Shown here in pieces: positions 1 through 6,151 of a stretch of DNA of 10,170 nucleotides. A program made the translations under genes and the position numbers. Below the pieces are notes generated by a model. That model did not search any database and had not been told where the DNA came from. It worked only from the letters and a program-made list of their open reading frames with translations. Numbering within the stretch: the stretch's first letter is position 1; each line of letters opens with the position of its first letter. Location of the stretch: the NCBI GenBank assembly GCA_027371665.1, contig DAHXMP010000384.1, forward strand, positions 1-10,170, in the 5' to 3' direction. Source of the stretch: Bacteroidota bacterium. GTDB lineage: Bacteria > Bacteroidota > Ignavibacteria > Kapaibacteriales > UBA2268.

Positions 1-66
1 ACAGAAAGAAACTGATTATTATTTGAAAATAAAAATGATGTTGAAAACATTGGTACAATAAACTTT

Positions 67-1194
67 GTGAAAAATGATGAAAATCTGATTTTTAAATTGA
101 TTAATTTAATTAAATGTGATAGCTGGATAGGGCGATGTAACAGTATTTATTCAGTTGGGTATAATCCTAATTTTTCTGATATATCCGATATATCAAAAGA
201 CTGCAGGTTTATATTTTATGAGTGCGGTAATGGTATTATTCATATATATGATACCGAGTCTGATACTATTAAACAAATAATAACATTGGATAATGGAATC
301 GAACAAATAAAATTATCAGATAACGGAGATTATCTGGCATTTATTCAGGTTGATAGTGTAATAGGAGTATTTAATGTTAATGAAGGTAAGAAAGTCTTTT
401 CAGCTAAGGAATTTTATCATCCGAACAATATATCATTTTCCAAAGATTCAAAATTTTGTGCCATAACGGAAGAGAATTGGGGAGTTGATATTTGGAATCT
501 CGATGATGGGACATTAAAAAAATCAATTAATACAAATACTTCAAAAAATACCTTTTATAACGAAGGCTACAACTTGTTAGGTAATTATAGCCAATATAAT
601 CTTGTAGTTTTGATAGACCCTTACTTGGATTCAATGTCCAATAGATATCAATACAAAAATTATTTTGATTTTAATGGATATTCTATTATTGATTTCGATG
701 CTCCTGCATTCGGTAATTATATTGTCGCAGCCACTACCGACAGTATAGTCAGTATTATGGATATGAACACAAAACAAATAATTAAAAAGTACAGATTATT
801 TGATTTATCCCCTCGAAAAGTTAAAGTTTCGGATAATGGTAAATATATCGCATGTCTTGATGATAATTCGAGTTTGATAGTTTGGGATTCAAAAGATTAT
901 ATTGTGGGTGTTAATGATACATATTCTGACAATGGTTCTAAATTAAAACTAATAATACAGCCAAACCCCGTTTCCGGAGCAGCTTTAATTAAGTATCAGG
1001 TTACAACTCCAGGTTTAGCAAATATTACTCTGACAAATCTGATTGGCAGTGTACAACAAACTCTTTTGAATGAGAGAAAAGATACCGGTGAATACATAAT
1101 TGAATTTAATACATCGGGTTTGCCTGCAGGTGTATATTTTCTTAGGTATGCTCTCGGAACTCAAAGTGTCGTTACGAAATTTATTTTATATTAA
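67..1194 (+). CDS. T9SS-sorted beta-propeller protein, probably missing its N-terminus
   Basis: WD40/YVTN-like propeller followed by a T9SS type A sorting domain. Blade-like units with the pattern S-D-N-G-x-Y, a beta stretch, then a W/F-D/N turn are visible near residues 84-111, 125-152 and 254-276. The CTD covers about residues 297-375, beginning at IQPNP and ending in LPAGVYFLRYALG...FILY. Proteins with this tag are normally exported by Sec, cross the outer membrane through T9SS, and are released or anchored at the surface. The start used here is GTG at 67, but no signal peptide follows and no Shine-Dalgarno-like sequence precedes it. The frame stays open upstream only to a TGA at 13-15, and that extension has no signal peptide either. 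A T9SS tag without an export signal suggests a 5' truncation or a frameshift near 20-40. The next gene encodes a larger relative with a proper signal peptide. The ligand or role is unknown. Confidence 0.7.
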   Translation: MKNDENLIFKLINLIKCDSWIGRCNSIYSVGYNPNFSDISDISKDCRFIFYECGNGIIHIYDTESDTIKQIITLDNGIEQIKLSDNGDYLAFIQVDSVIGVFNVNEGKKVFSAKEFYHPNNISFSKDSKFCAITEENWGVDIWNLDDGTLKKSINTNTSKNTFYNEGYNLLGNYSQYNLVVLIDPYLDSMSNRYQYKNYFDFNGYSIIDFDAPAFGNYIVAATTDSIVSIMDMNTKQIIKKYRLFDLSPRKVKVSDNGKYIACLDDNSSLIVWDSKDYIVGVNDTYSDNGSKLKLIIQPNPVSGAALIKYQVTTPGLANITLTNLIGSVQQTLLNERKDTGEYIIEFNTSGLPAGVYFLRYALGTQSVVTKFILY

Positions 1195-1201
1195 AATTAT
1201 T
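961..1201 (+). repeat. CTD-coding repeat, copy A (pairs with 3203-3443)
   Basis: This 241-base stretch encodes the T9SS sorting domain of the first propeller gene. It aligns without gaps to 3203-3443. The last 60-70 bases, running through the stop codon to the shared TAAAATTATT, differ at only about one position, while earlier parts carry scattered substitutions. The adjacent propeller-coding sequence is not similar at the nucleotide level. Confidence 0.85.
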
Positions 1202-1219
1202 GTTGAATGATGGTTGAAT

Positions 1220-3436
1220 ATGTTATTTAAAAAGATAATATTTTCAAGATATTTTGTTTTAATTGTATTAGTTATAAATTTATTTTTATTAAATAAAAAC
1301 ACTAATGCAAGTAACTTAATTTGGGAAAAATTAGGTGGGACAGAAAATTACAAAATTGCAATTTCAAATGATAGTAAGTATGTAGCAGCTATATTCAATG
1401 ATAATATTGGTATATGGGATATGAATAATAATAAGTTGATAAATTATGTCCCAGTTTCATGTTCTGACATTATTTTTATTAAATCCGATTCTGATAGTAA
1501 TATACTTGGCGTTTTAAGAGCAAATAAAGATATTGAATTTTATTCAATATCAAATTGTAAATTATTATTTGTAGATTCTCTTGACCCTCAACTTTATTAT
1601 GCTGATGCAAAACTATCAAGAGATGGTAAATATTCAATTTATTATTATATATATGATAATAGGTTCTTTGTTTTTAATAATAATACAGGAGAATTATTAT
1701 TTCAAGATACAGCATATTATAATCCCAAAAATTTAACTCCTCATGATACTGTTTATACAAAAAAAGTAATTGTTTCAGATGACTCAAAATACTTAGCTGT
1801 TGTAACTCATCCACCAACCAATGTTTCATTATTTGATTTTGAACAAAAAAAACTAATCTGGCATGATACTATTAATTTTTGGTGTTATGATGTATTCTTT
1901 ACTCATAAAAAAAATGATATTGTAATTGCATGTTTTGATAGTTTGTATGAGTATTCTATACCATCAATGAAATTAATTAGAACAATTCCTTATCTTGAAA
2001 GCGGGAGAAGTGAGTTTGATTTTTATAAAATATCATCTCAGGATAATTATTTAGGGAAATCATTAGGTGGAGTAATACAGATTCGTGATTTTGCAACAGG
2101 TAAATTGATAAACTATACAAATGAACTTAATGATTTTACTTCAAAAATTTACAACTTAAAATATAGATTGAATGGCTTATCAAATTTTGAATTTTCTACT
2201 GATGAAACAAAATTATTTTCATTTGATATGGGAGATGGATATGTCTCGTTTGATATTAAATCCGGAAATTTTTTAGATAAATTAAGTTCACACAGGTTAT
2301 TTCCAACAAGTTCATTTTTTATCAAAAATGGTAAATTTTTAGTAACATATAATGATTTAAATTCATCAAATATTTGGGAAACAAGTACCGGTAAGTTAAA
2401 TAAATGGTTAAGCTTATCAGGTAGAGAACCTAAAGGGCTTGTAAGTTCTCCTGATGGTAATTCTATTGTTTTCAAATATGGAAACTCTATTAGCTTTTAT
2501 GACTTTGTTAATGATACTATAATTGATGAAATACCTATTAAAAATGTACATGTTGACCAAATTGATTTTTCAAAAGATTCTGCAACTATGGGATTATTAT
2601 TTGATGATTCAACGGTAGCTATTTATGATTTAAATACAAAAGCTCAAATTTTTAGTTTAAAAAACGATTTTCGTATCCAATATCTTTCAATTTCACCTGA
2701 TTCAAAATATTGTGCGATATCTTATTATTATGATTCTGTTGCTTTTTATGATATACATTCAGGAATTCATATAAATACTTGGACAGGTTTTGGTAGAAGT
2801 ATTCAATTTTCAAATGATGGAAAATTTCTTTTCGGAGAGAATTATGGATATGGTAAAATTTCAATTTATAGATTTATCGGTTCAAAACCTTTTGAATCTT
2901 ATGAAATAGTAAATACTTTTGACTATACAGACTTATTTTGTTTATTCCCAAATTCCGATTATATAGCAACATTTACCGACAGTGTCAGAATTTATCAATT
3001 GAATAATACTCAACCTGTAAGAACATTCCCGGTTATTGAATCAACGGTTTCCAGTCCCGTATCAATAACTATTTCACCTGATGGTAAGTACTTATCAGCT
3101 ATGAATGATGCAGGTTTAAATGTCTGGGATGTCAGCGACTTAATAACAGGGGTTAATGAAGAAAGTTCAATTATTAAAAATCCTCTGTTCATCAGTGTTT
3201 CACCAAACCCCATTTCCGAAGCAGCTATTATTAAGTATCAGGTTACTTCTTCAGGCATAGCAAATATAACCCTGACAAATCTGCTTGGAAGTGTACAACA
3301 AATTCTATTGAATGAGAGAAAAGATACCGGTGAATACCAATTGGAGTTGAATACCCATGGTTTGCATGCAGGCGTATATTTTCTTAGGTATGCTCTCGGA
3401 ACTCAAAGTGTCGTTACGAAATTTATATTATATTAA
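1220..3436 (+). CDS. Secreted WD40/YVTN-like beta-propeller protein with T9SS C-terminal sorting domain
   Basis: Protein of about 738 residues from the ATG at 1220, which I prefer to an in-frame TTG at 1214. A GATGG sequence lies a few bases upstream of the ATG. The N-terminus is a signal peptide: KK near the start, a hydrophobic run (FVLIVLVINLFLL), then a polar stretch ending NTNAS. The body is a series of degenerate propeller blades marked by S-x-D-S/G-K-Y/F and by W/Y-D-turn motifs (IGIWDMNNNK, VAIYDLNTKA, VAFYDIHSG, LNVWDVSD). This fits one or two seven-bladed propellers. The last roughly 80 residues form a type A sorting domain (VSPNPISEAAIIKYQV to LHAGVYFLRYALG...FILY), so the product is probably carried across the outer membrane by T9SS. 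The CTD is nearly identical to that of the preceding gene, but the propellers are not. The stop lies 7 bases from the stop of the converging DUF58 gene. No enzymatic motif was found. Confidence 0.85.
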   Translation: MLFKKIIFSRYFVLIVLVINLFLLNKNTNASNLIWEKLGGTENYKIAISNDSKYVAAIFNDNIGIWDMNNNKLINYVPVSCSDIIFIKSDSDSNILGVLRANKDIEFYSISNCKLLFVDSLDPQLYYADAKLSRDGKYSIYYYIYDNRFFVFNNNTGELLFQDTAYYNPKNLTPHDTVYTKKVIVSDDSKYLAVVTHPPTNVSLFDFEQKKLIWHDTINFWCYDVFFTHKKNDIVIACFDSLYEYSIPSMKLIRTIPYLESGRSEFDFYKISSQDNYLGKSLGGVIQIRDFATGKLINYTNELNDFTSKIYNLKYRLNGLSNFEFSTDETKLFSFDMGDGYVSFDIKSGNFLDKLSSHRLFPTSSFFIKNGKFLVTYNDLNSSNIWETSTGKLNKWLSLSGREPKGLVSSPDGNSIVFKYGNSISFYDFVNDTIIDEIPIKNVHVDQIDFSKDSATMGLLFDDSTVAIYDLNTKAQIFSLKNDFRIQYLSISPDSKYCAISYYYDSVAFYDIHSGIHINTWTGFGRSIQFSNDGKFLFGENYGYGKISIYRFIGSKPFESYEIVNTFDYTDLFCLFPNSDYIATFTDSVRIYQLNNTQPVRTFPVIESTVSSPVSITISPDGKYLSAMNDAGLNVWDVSDLITGVNEESSIIKNPLFISVSPNPISEAAIIKYQVTSSGIANITLTNLLGSVQQILLNERKDTGEYQLELNTHGLHAGVYFLRYALGTQSVVTKFILY

Positions 3437-3443
3437 AATTATT
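3203..3443 (+). repeat. CTD-coding repeat, copy B (pairs with 961-1201)
   Basis: Second copy of the 241-base CTD-coding sequence, ungapped relative to 961-1201. Similarity continues about seven bases past the stop codon and ends directly against the stop codon of the converging DUF58 gene at 3444. The 3' bias of the conservation suggests recent recombination or gene conversion at the CTD end. Confidence 0.85.
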
Positions 3444-4337
3444 TCACATCCTCTTCCTTTTCGTTAGGTATTCTCTCAGGGCTTTGTCGAAAGGCTGTGA
3501 AGTATCTATAAGGTGGTAATCAATGTTGTTGTTCCTGCACTCACGCTTGATTTGAAAAATGAAATCCTTAATTGCCGATGAATAAGACCTCTGTACCTGG
3601 TAAGGCTGTGTAACGAGTTCCTCGCCTGTCTCGATGTCCTTAAAGGTAGCCGCCCTGCCGAATTTGAAGTCCAGTTCACGCGGGTCGAGAAGCTGGAAAG
3701 CAAGAACCTCATGCTTTTTATGCCGGAAATGATTCAGTGCTTTCATCACAGAAGAAGGGTCATCGAAAAAGTCGCTGATTACAATAACAAGCCCGCGGCG
3801 TGAAATCCGCTCTGCAAGCAGGTCGAGAGCTTTTGCAGTCTCCGTCTTATTAGACGGAATGGTCGAGTCAATCACTTTCAGAATTTCGTGGATATAGGAC
3901 TGCCTCGAGCGCGGCGGCAGGTAGGTATTCACCTGTGTATCGTACAAAGCAATGCCGACGGCATCCCTCTGCTTAATAAGGAGGTAGCCGAGTGCGGCGG
4001 CGAGATAAGTGCCATACTCGAATTTCGAAATATTTCCCTTTGAAGCAAAACGCATCGAAGCACTCGAATCGAGGGCTATCACGGAACGCAAATTGGTTTC
4101 TTCCTCGAATTGCTTAACGAAATATTTATCCGTTCTTCCGAATACCTTCCAGTCAATATGCCGGATTTCGTCCCCGGGACGGTATTGGCGATGCTCCGCA
4201 AACTCAACGCTGAAGCCGTGATACGGGGAGCGATGCAGTCCGATTATGAATCCCTCGACAACGAGACGTGCCTTCAGCTCTATGTTCTTAAGCTGGGCAA
4301 TCACTTTCGGCTGAAGGTATTTTTTGTGGTTGTTCAT
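3444..4337 (-). CDS. DUF58 domain protein with von Willebrand A-like fold
   Basis: Protein of 297 residues from the ATG at 4337; a TTG five codons upstream is possible but less likely. It carries the DUF58 signature RQYRPGDEIRHIDWKVFGR at about residues 50-68. A von Willebrand A-like region follows, with a MIDAS-type metal site DSSAS at 90-94 and a second acidic stretch ISDFFDD at 187-193. There is no signal peptide or membrane segment, so it is probably cytoplasmic. Family members usually sit beside a MoxR-type AAA+ ATPase and are thought to work with it, often next to aerotolerance-type membrane proteins. Here no moxR is visible: the position upstream is occupied by the methyltransferase/DarTG segment on the other strand. 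GC content is clearly higher than in the flanking genes, as expected for an older vertically inherited gene. The exact role is unknown. Confidence 0.92.
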   Translation of the reverse strand: MNNHKKYLQPKVIAQLKNIELKARLVVEGFIIGLHRSPYHGFSVEFAEHRQYRPGDEIRHIDWKVFGRTDKYFVKQFEEETNLRSVIALDSSASMRFASKGNISKFEYGTYLAAALGYLLIKQRDAVGIALYDTQVNTYLPPRSRQSYIHEILKVIDSTIPSNKTETAKALDLLAERISRRGLVIVISDFFDDPSSVMKALNHFRHKKHEVLAFQLLDPRELDFKFGRAATFKDIETGEELVTQPYQVQRSYSSAIKDFIFQIKRECRNNNIDYHLIDTSQPFDKALREYLTKRKRM

Positions 4338-4470
4338 AAATATCCGAATCAAATAAATTATGGTTTATTGACGTGATTGAAAGAGCGATAGTATATAACA
4401 ACGAATTTAACGGCTTCCAATCTATATGCTGGCAGCAGCTATCCGGATAACAATATTAGAAAATTTACTC

Positions 4471-4540
4471 TTCACAATCATTTTCATTTAAACTCCAGCA
4501 TTCGGGTAATAAACACCCGCCGGAAAAAATGAAATAAATT
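4471..4540 (-). pseudogene. Relic of a T9SS CTD-coding 3' end
   Basis: Read on the minus strand, one frame gives ISFFPAGVYYPNAGV followed by a stop. This matches the last part of the sorting domain in the Asp-box propeller gene (ISFLPAGVYCLRAGG). Similarity at the DNA level continues beyond that stop towards the normal gene end, so the copy is both truncated and mutated. It aligns at a constant offset with the better preserved copy at 5366-5441. Confidence 0.7.
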
Positions 4541-4619
4541 ATTATTATTAAAAATTTTTATCTTATAATTGTTAAAATTTCATTTATTATTTCTCTTTGT
4601 TAGCATGAGAATTGATATT
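4471..4619 (+). repeat. Direct repeat left of the methyltransferase gene (pairs with 5376-5526)
   Basis: About 149 bases align in the same orientation with 5376-5526. The CTD-relic half is moderately diverged. The leader half is nearly identical: 4551-4601 against 5457-5507 differs at one position in 51. The repeat ends after ATGAGAATTGATATT, which is the start of darT (MRIDI) in the right-hand copy. After that point the two sequences diverge. Here the reading frame continues for only 21 codons (4605-4670), with no resemblance to DarT. Confidence 0.85.
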
Positions 4620-4706
4620 AATTTGAAATTAAATAGTTGTCTTAGAAAACAAATTTATTTTTTAATTTAACTTTCGGATTCACAGCAAAATTTATTTATA
4701 TTATTA

Positions 4707-5348
4707 ATGAAAAGCAATCGCCTGAATGACACACTTTATCAAAAGTGCATGAAGAAAGTGCTTAAATTTACTCATGTTGCAGAAGTAGGAGTCTGGAATC
4801 CCGAAACATCCAACATTTTGGGTTTCATCATTGATGGCATCAGGGCATCGCTCGTAGAGCCCTTACCCGGTAAAATCGAGAGTATAAATCAATATTTCCT
4901 GAATTTTAAGAACATCATGGTCTTCCCTTATGCCATATATGACAGGGAAGGAGAACTGGAGCTTTACGACAGGGGAGCTTCGGCATTTGTAAGCGAATTG
5001 AAGTCAAGCCCTGCTTTAGCAAATGACAAATATATCGCTAATCCTGAAGACCAAATTACTGTGCAGGCAAGGCTTTTCAGCAGTATAGATGATGGAACTA
5101 TTGACCTGCTAAGTGTTGATACAGAAGGCTGTGAGTGGTTTGTACTGAAATATATGATTAGTAAGCCAAAAGTTATTTCTTTGGAAACGCACGGCAGAAA
5201 GTATGTCAATCCTTTTATAAATGAAATCGTGCAATGGATGAAAGATAATGGTTACATTGAATGGTACAGGGAAAAGAGCGACACAATCTATATCAAAAAC
5301 GGAACTTTCAAACTCACAGTGTTCGAAAAATTGAGATTATTAATTTAA
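4707..5348 (+). CDS. FkbM-family S-adenosylmethionine-dependent methyltransferase
   Basis: Protein of 213 residues resembling FkbM-type methyltransferases, which usually methylate hydroxyl groups of small molecules or sugars. A SAM-binding motif-I-like segment, VAEVGVWNPETSN, lies at about residues 24-36, and an acidic position at the end of the next strand (LVEPLPG) at 49-55. The family hallmark IDLLSVDTEGCEWFVL is at 132-147, followed by ISLETHGR at 157-164. Motif I has V-G-V-W where most relatives have a glycine-richer D-V-G-A-N-x-G form, so this belongs to a divergent branch. There is no signal peptide, so it is probably cytoplasmic. It stands alone between two direct repeats (4471-4619 and 5376-5526), with no sugar-biosynthesis neighbours. 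Its substrate cannot be deduced. The ATG at 4707 is the natural start, although no clear Shine-Dalgarno sequence precedes it. Confidence 0.8.
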   Translation: MKSNRLNDTLYQKCMKKVLKFTHVAEVGVWNPETSNILGFIIDGIRASLVEPLPGKIESINQYFLNFKNIMVFPYAIYDREGELELYDRGASAFVSELKSSPALANDKYIANPEDQITVQARLFSSIDDGTIDLLSVDTEGCEWFVLKYMISKPKVISLETHGRKYVNPFINEIVQWMKDNGYIEWYREKSDTIYIKNGTFKLTVFEKLRLLI

Positions 5349-5365
5349 TTTATTTTCTGTTTATT

Positions 5366-5441
5366 ATTTTATTCCTTCACAAACATCCTCGTCTCCCCTC
5401 CTGCACGCAGGCAATAGACACCCGCCGGCAGAAACGAAATA
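5366..5441 (-). pseudogene. Detached copy of the 3' end of a T9SS CTD gene
   Basis: The minus strand encodes ISFLPAGVYCLRAGGETRMFVKE and a stop, with no gene body attached. It matches 7249-7324, the genuine end of the Asp-box propeller gene, over 76 bases with a single difference (5435 versus 7318). Beyond 5441 the sequence switches abruptly to the darT leader. Confidence 0.9.
5366..5441. repeat. 76-base direct repeat left of darTG (pairs with 7249-7324)
   Basis: Same-orientation repeat whose partner is the 3' end of the Asp-box propeller gene on the far side of darTG. The offset is constant at 1883 bases. Together the two copies bracket 5442-7248, which contains only the darT leader, darT, darG and a short spacer. 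Confidence 0.9.
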
Positions 5442-5526
5442 AATGTTTTGTCATAAAAAATTTTTATCTTATAATTGTTAAAATTTCATTTATTATTTCT
5501 ATTTGTTGGGAATGAGAATTGATATT
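5376..5526 (+). repeat. Direct repeat right of the methyltransferase gene (pairs with 4471-4619)
   Basis: Right-hand copy of the roughly 150-base repeat. It overlaps the CTD relic at 5366-5441, then runs through the darT leader into the first five codons of darT. This copy is intact, in that it leads into a complete darT, whereas the left copy does not. Confidence 0.85.
5474..5505 (+). promoter_or_regulatory. Possible Bacteroidota-type promoter for darTG, nearly leaderless
   Basis: ATTG at 5474-5477, a 20-base gap, then TCTATTTG at 5498-5505. This resembles the Bacteroidota -33 (TTTG) and -7 (TAnnTTTG) elements, with one mismatch in each. The -7-like box ends only six bases before the ATG at 5512, so transcription would start at or very near the start codon. 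The same arrangement is present in the left repeat copy (ATTG, then TCTCTTTG). The match is short and could be chance in AT-rich DNA. Confidence 0.3.
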
Positions 5527-6150
5527 TCAAAAATAATATTATACAGAATAACTCATGTAAATAATCTCGATGATATTTTGTTAAAAGGGATGCTTTGTTC
5601 TCCAAATCATGATAAAGCCAATCCTCATTATACACAAATCGGAGACAATTCACTTATACAATCGAGGAGCCTACGAAGCATCCCATTACCACCATTTGGA
5701 AGTTTTGGAGATTATGTCAGCTTTTATTTTTGCTATCGTTCACCAATGCTTTATGAGATACAGCGTGGCTTTCAAGTTGGTAAGAAAGAACCGGGAGAAA
5801 TCATATACTTTGTTTCAAGTATAAAAAAAATAAAAGACGAAGGATGCAAATATGTCTTCAGCGATGGACATGCCGCTGCTTACTCATCTCAATTTTTCGC
5901 GAAATACAGTGAACTTAAAAATATTGATTGGAACATTATTAATAGCAAATATTGGTTTGACAATGATGAAGACCCGGACAGAAAACGTAGGAAACAAGCT
6001 GAATTTTTAGTATATTCGCATGTTCCGTTGGATGCAGTTATCGGTATTGGTGTTTATAACGAAAAAGTAAAAAATGATGTCGAAGCCTTGCTTCAAAGCT
6101 GTAACATAAAAAATTTAATTGTTAAAGTAAAAGAAGATTATTATTACTAA
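5512..6150 (+). CDS. darT: DarT toxin, DNA ADP-ribosyltransferase
   Basis: Protein of 212 residues, close to the usual DarT length (DUF4433 family). DarT uses NAD+ to attach ADP-ribose to bases in single-stranded DNA, blocking replication, and is known as a toxin and anti-phage effector. Family features in order: LYRITHVNNLDDIL at 10-23 with the conserved His15; IGDNSLIQSRSLRSIP at 43-58, containing the likely NAD-contacting Arg52; GDYVSFYFCYRSPMLYE at 66-82; FSDGHAA at 116-122; and KQAEFLVY at 161-168, where Glu164 fits the catalytic glutamate (near 160 in the Thermus enzyme). All key positions appear intact, so the toxin should be active. I chose the ATG at 5512, preceded by TTGGGA, over an upstream TTG at 5503. 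The stop is one base before the darG ATG, consistent with coupled translation and matched dosage with the antitoxin. The acceptor base cannot be told from sequence. Confidence 0.93.
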   Translation: MRIDISKIILYRITHVNNLDDILLKGMLCSPNHDKANPHYTQIGDNSLIQSRSLRSIPLPPFGSFGDYVSFYFCYRSPMLYEIQRGFQVGKKEPGEIIYFVSSIKKIKDEGCKYVFSDGHAAAYSSQFFAKYSELKNIDWNIINSKYWFDNDEDPDRKRRKQAEFLVYSHVPLDAVIGIGVYNEKVKNDVEALLQSCNIKNLIVKVKEDYYY

Positions 6151-6151
6151 A

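Larger units (their letters stand above)
4338..4706. other. Gene-free stretch with relics of a CTD gene and of a darT start
   Basis: No convincing gene lies in these 369 bases. The first part, to about 4470, holds nothing I recognise apart from the presumed promoter region of the DUF58 gene. From 4471 to 4540 there is a decayed minus-strand copy of a T9SS CTD 3' end. It is followed at about 4541-4619 by a copy of the darT leader and first five darT codons. The remainder, to 4706, is AT-rich and unassigned, and presumably includes the methyltransferase promoter. Confidence 0.7.

Noticed and set aside
2149..3213. Minus-strand open frames inside the second propeller gene
   Set aside because: They lie opposite a well-supported gene, have no family motifs, and are explained by low GC and the coding bias of the other strand.
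4009..4376. Plus-strand open frames opposite the start of the DUF58 gene
   Set aside because: They are antisense to the clear DUF58 signature and show no protein-like motifs of their own.
4373..4450. GTG-initiated open frame of 25 codons upstream of the CTD relic
   Set aside because: No ribosome binding site, no recognisable motif, and a length expected by chance.
4605..4670. Short open frame of 21 codons beginning MRIDI, like darT
   Set aside because: Only the first five codons match darT and the rest is unrelated. I treat it as a repeat-derived relic, not a gene.
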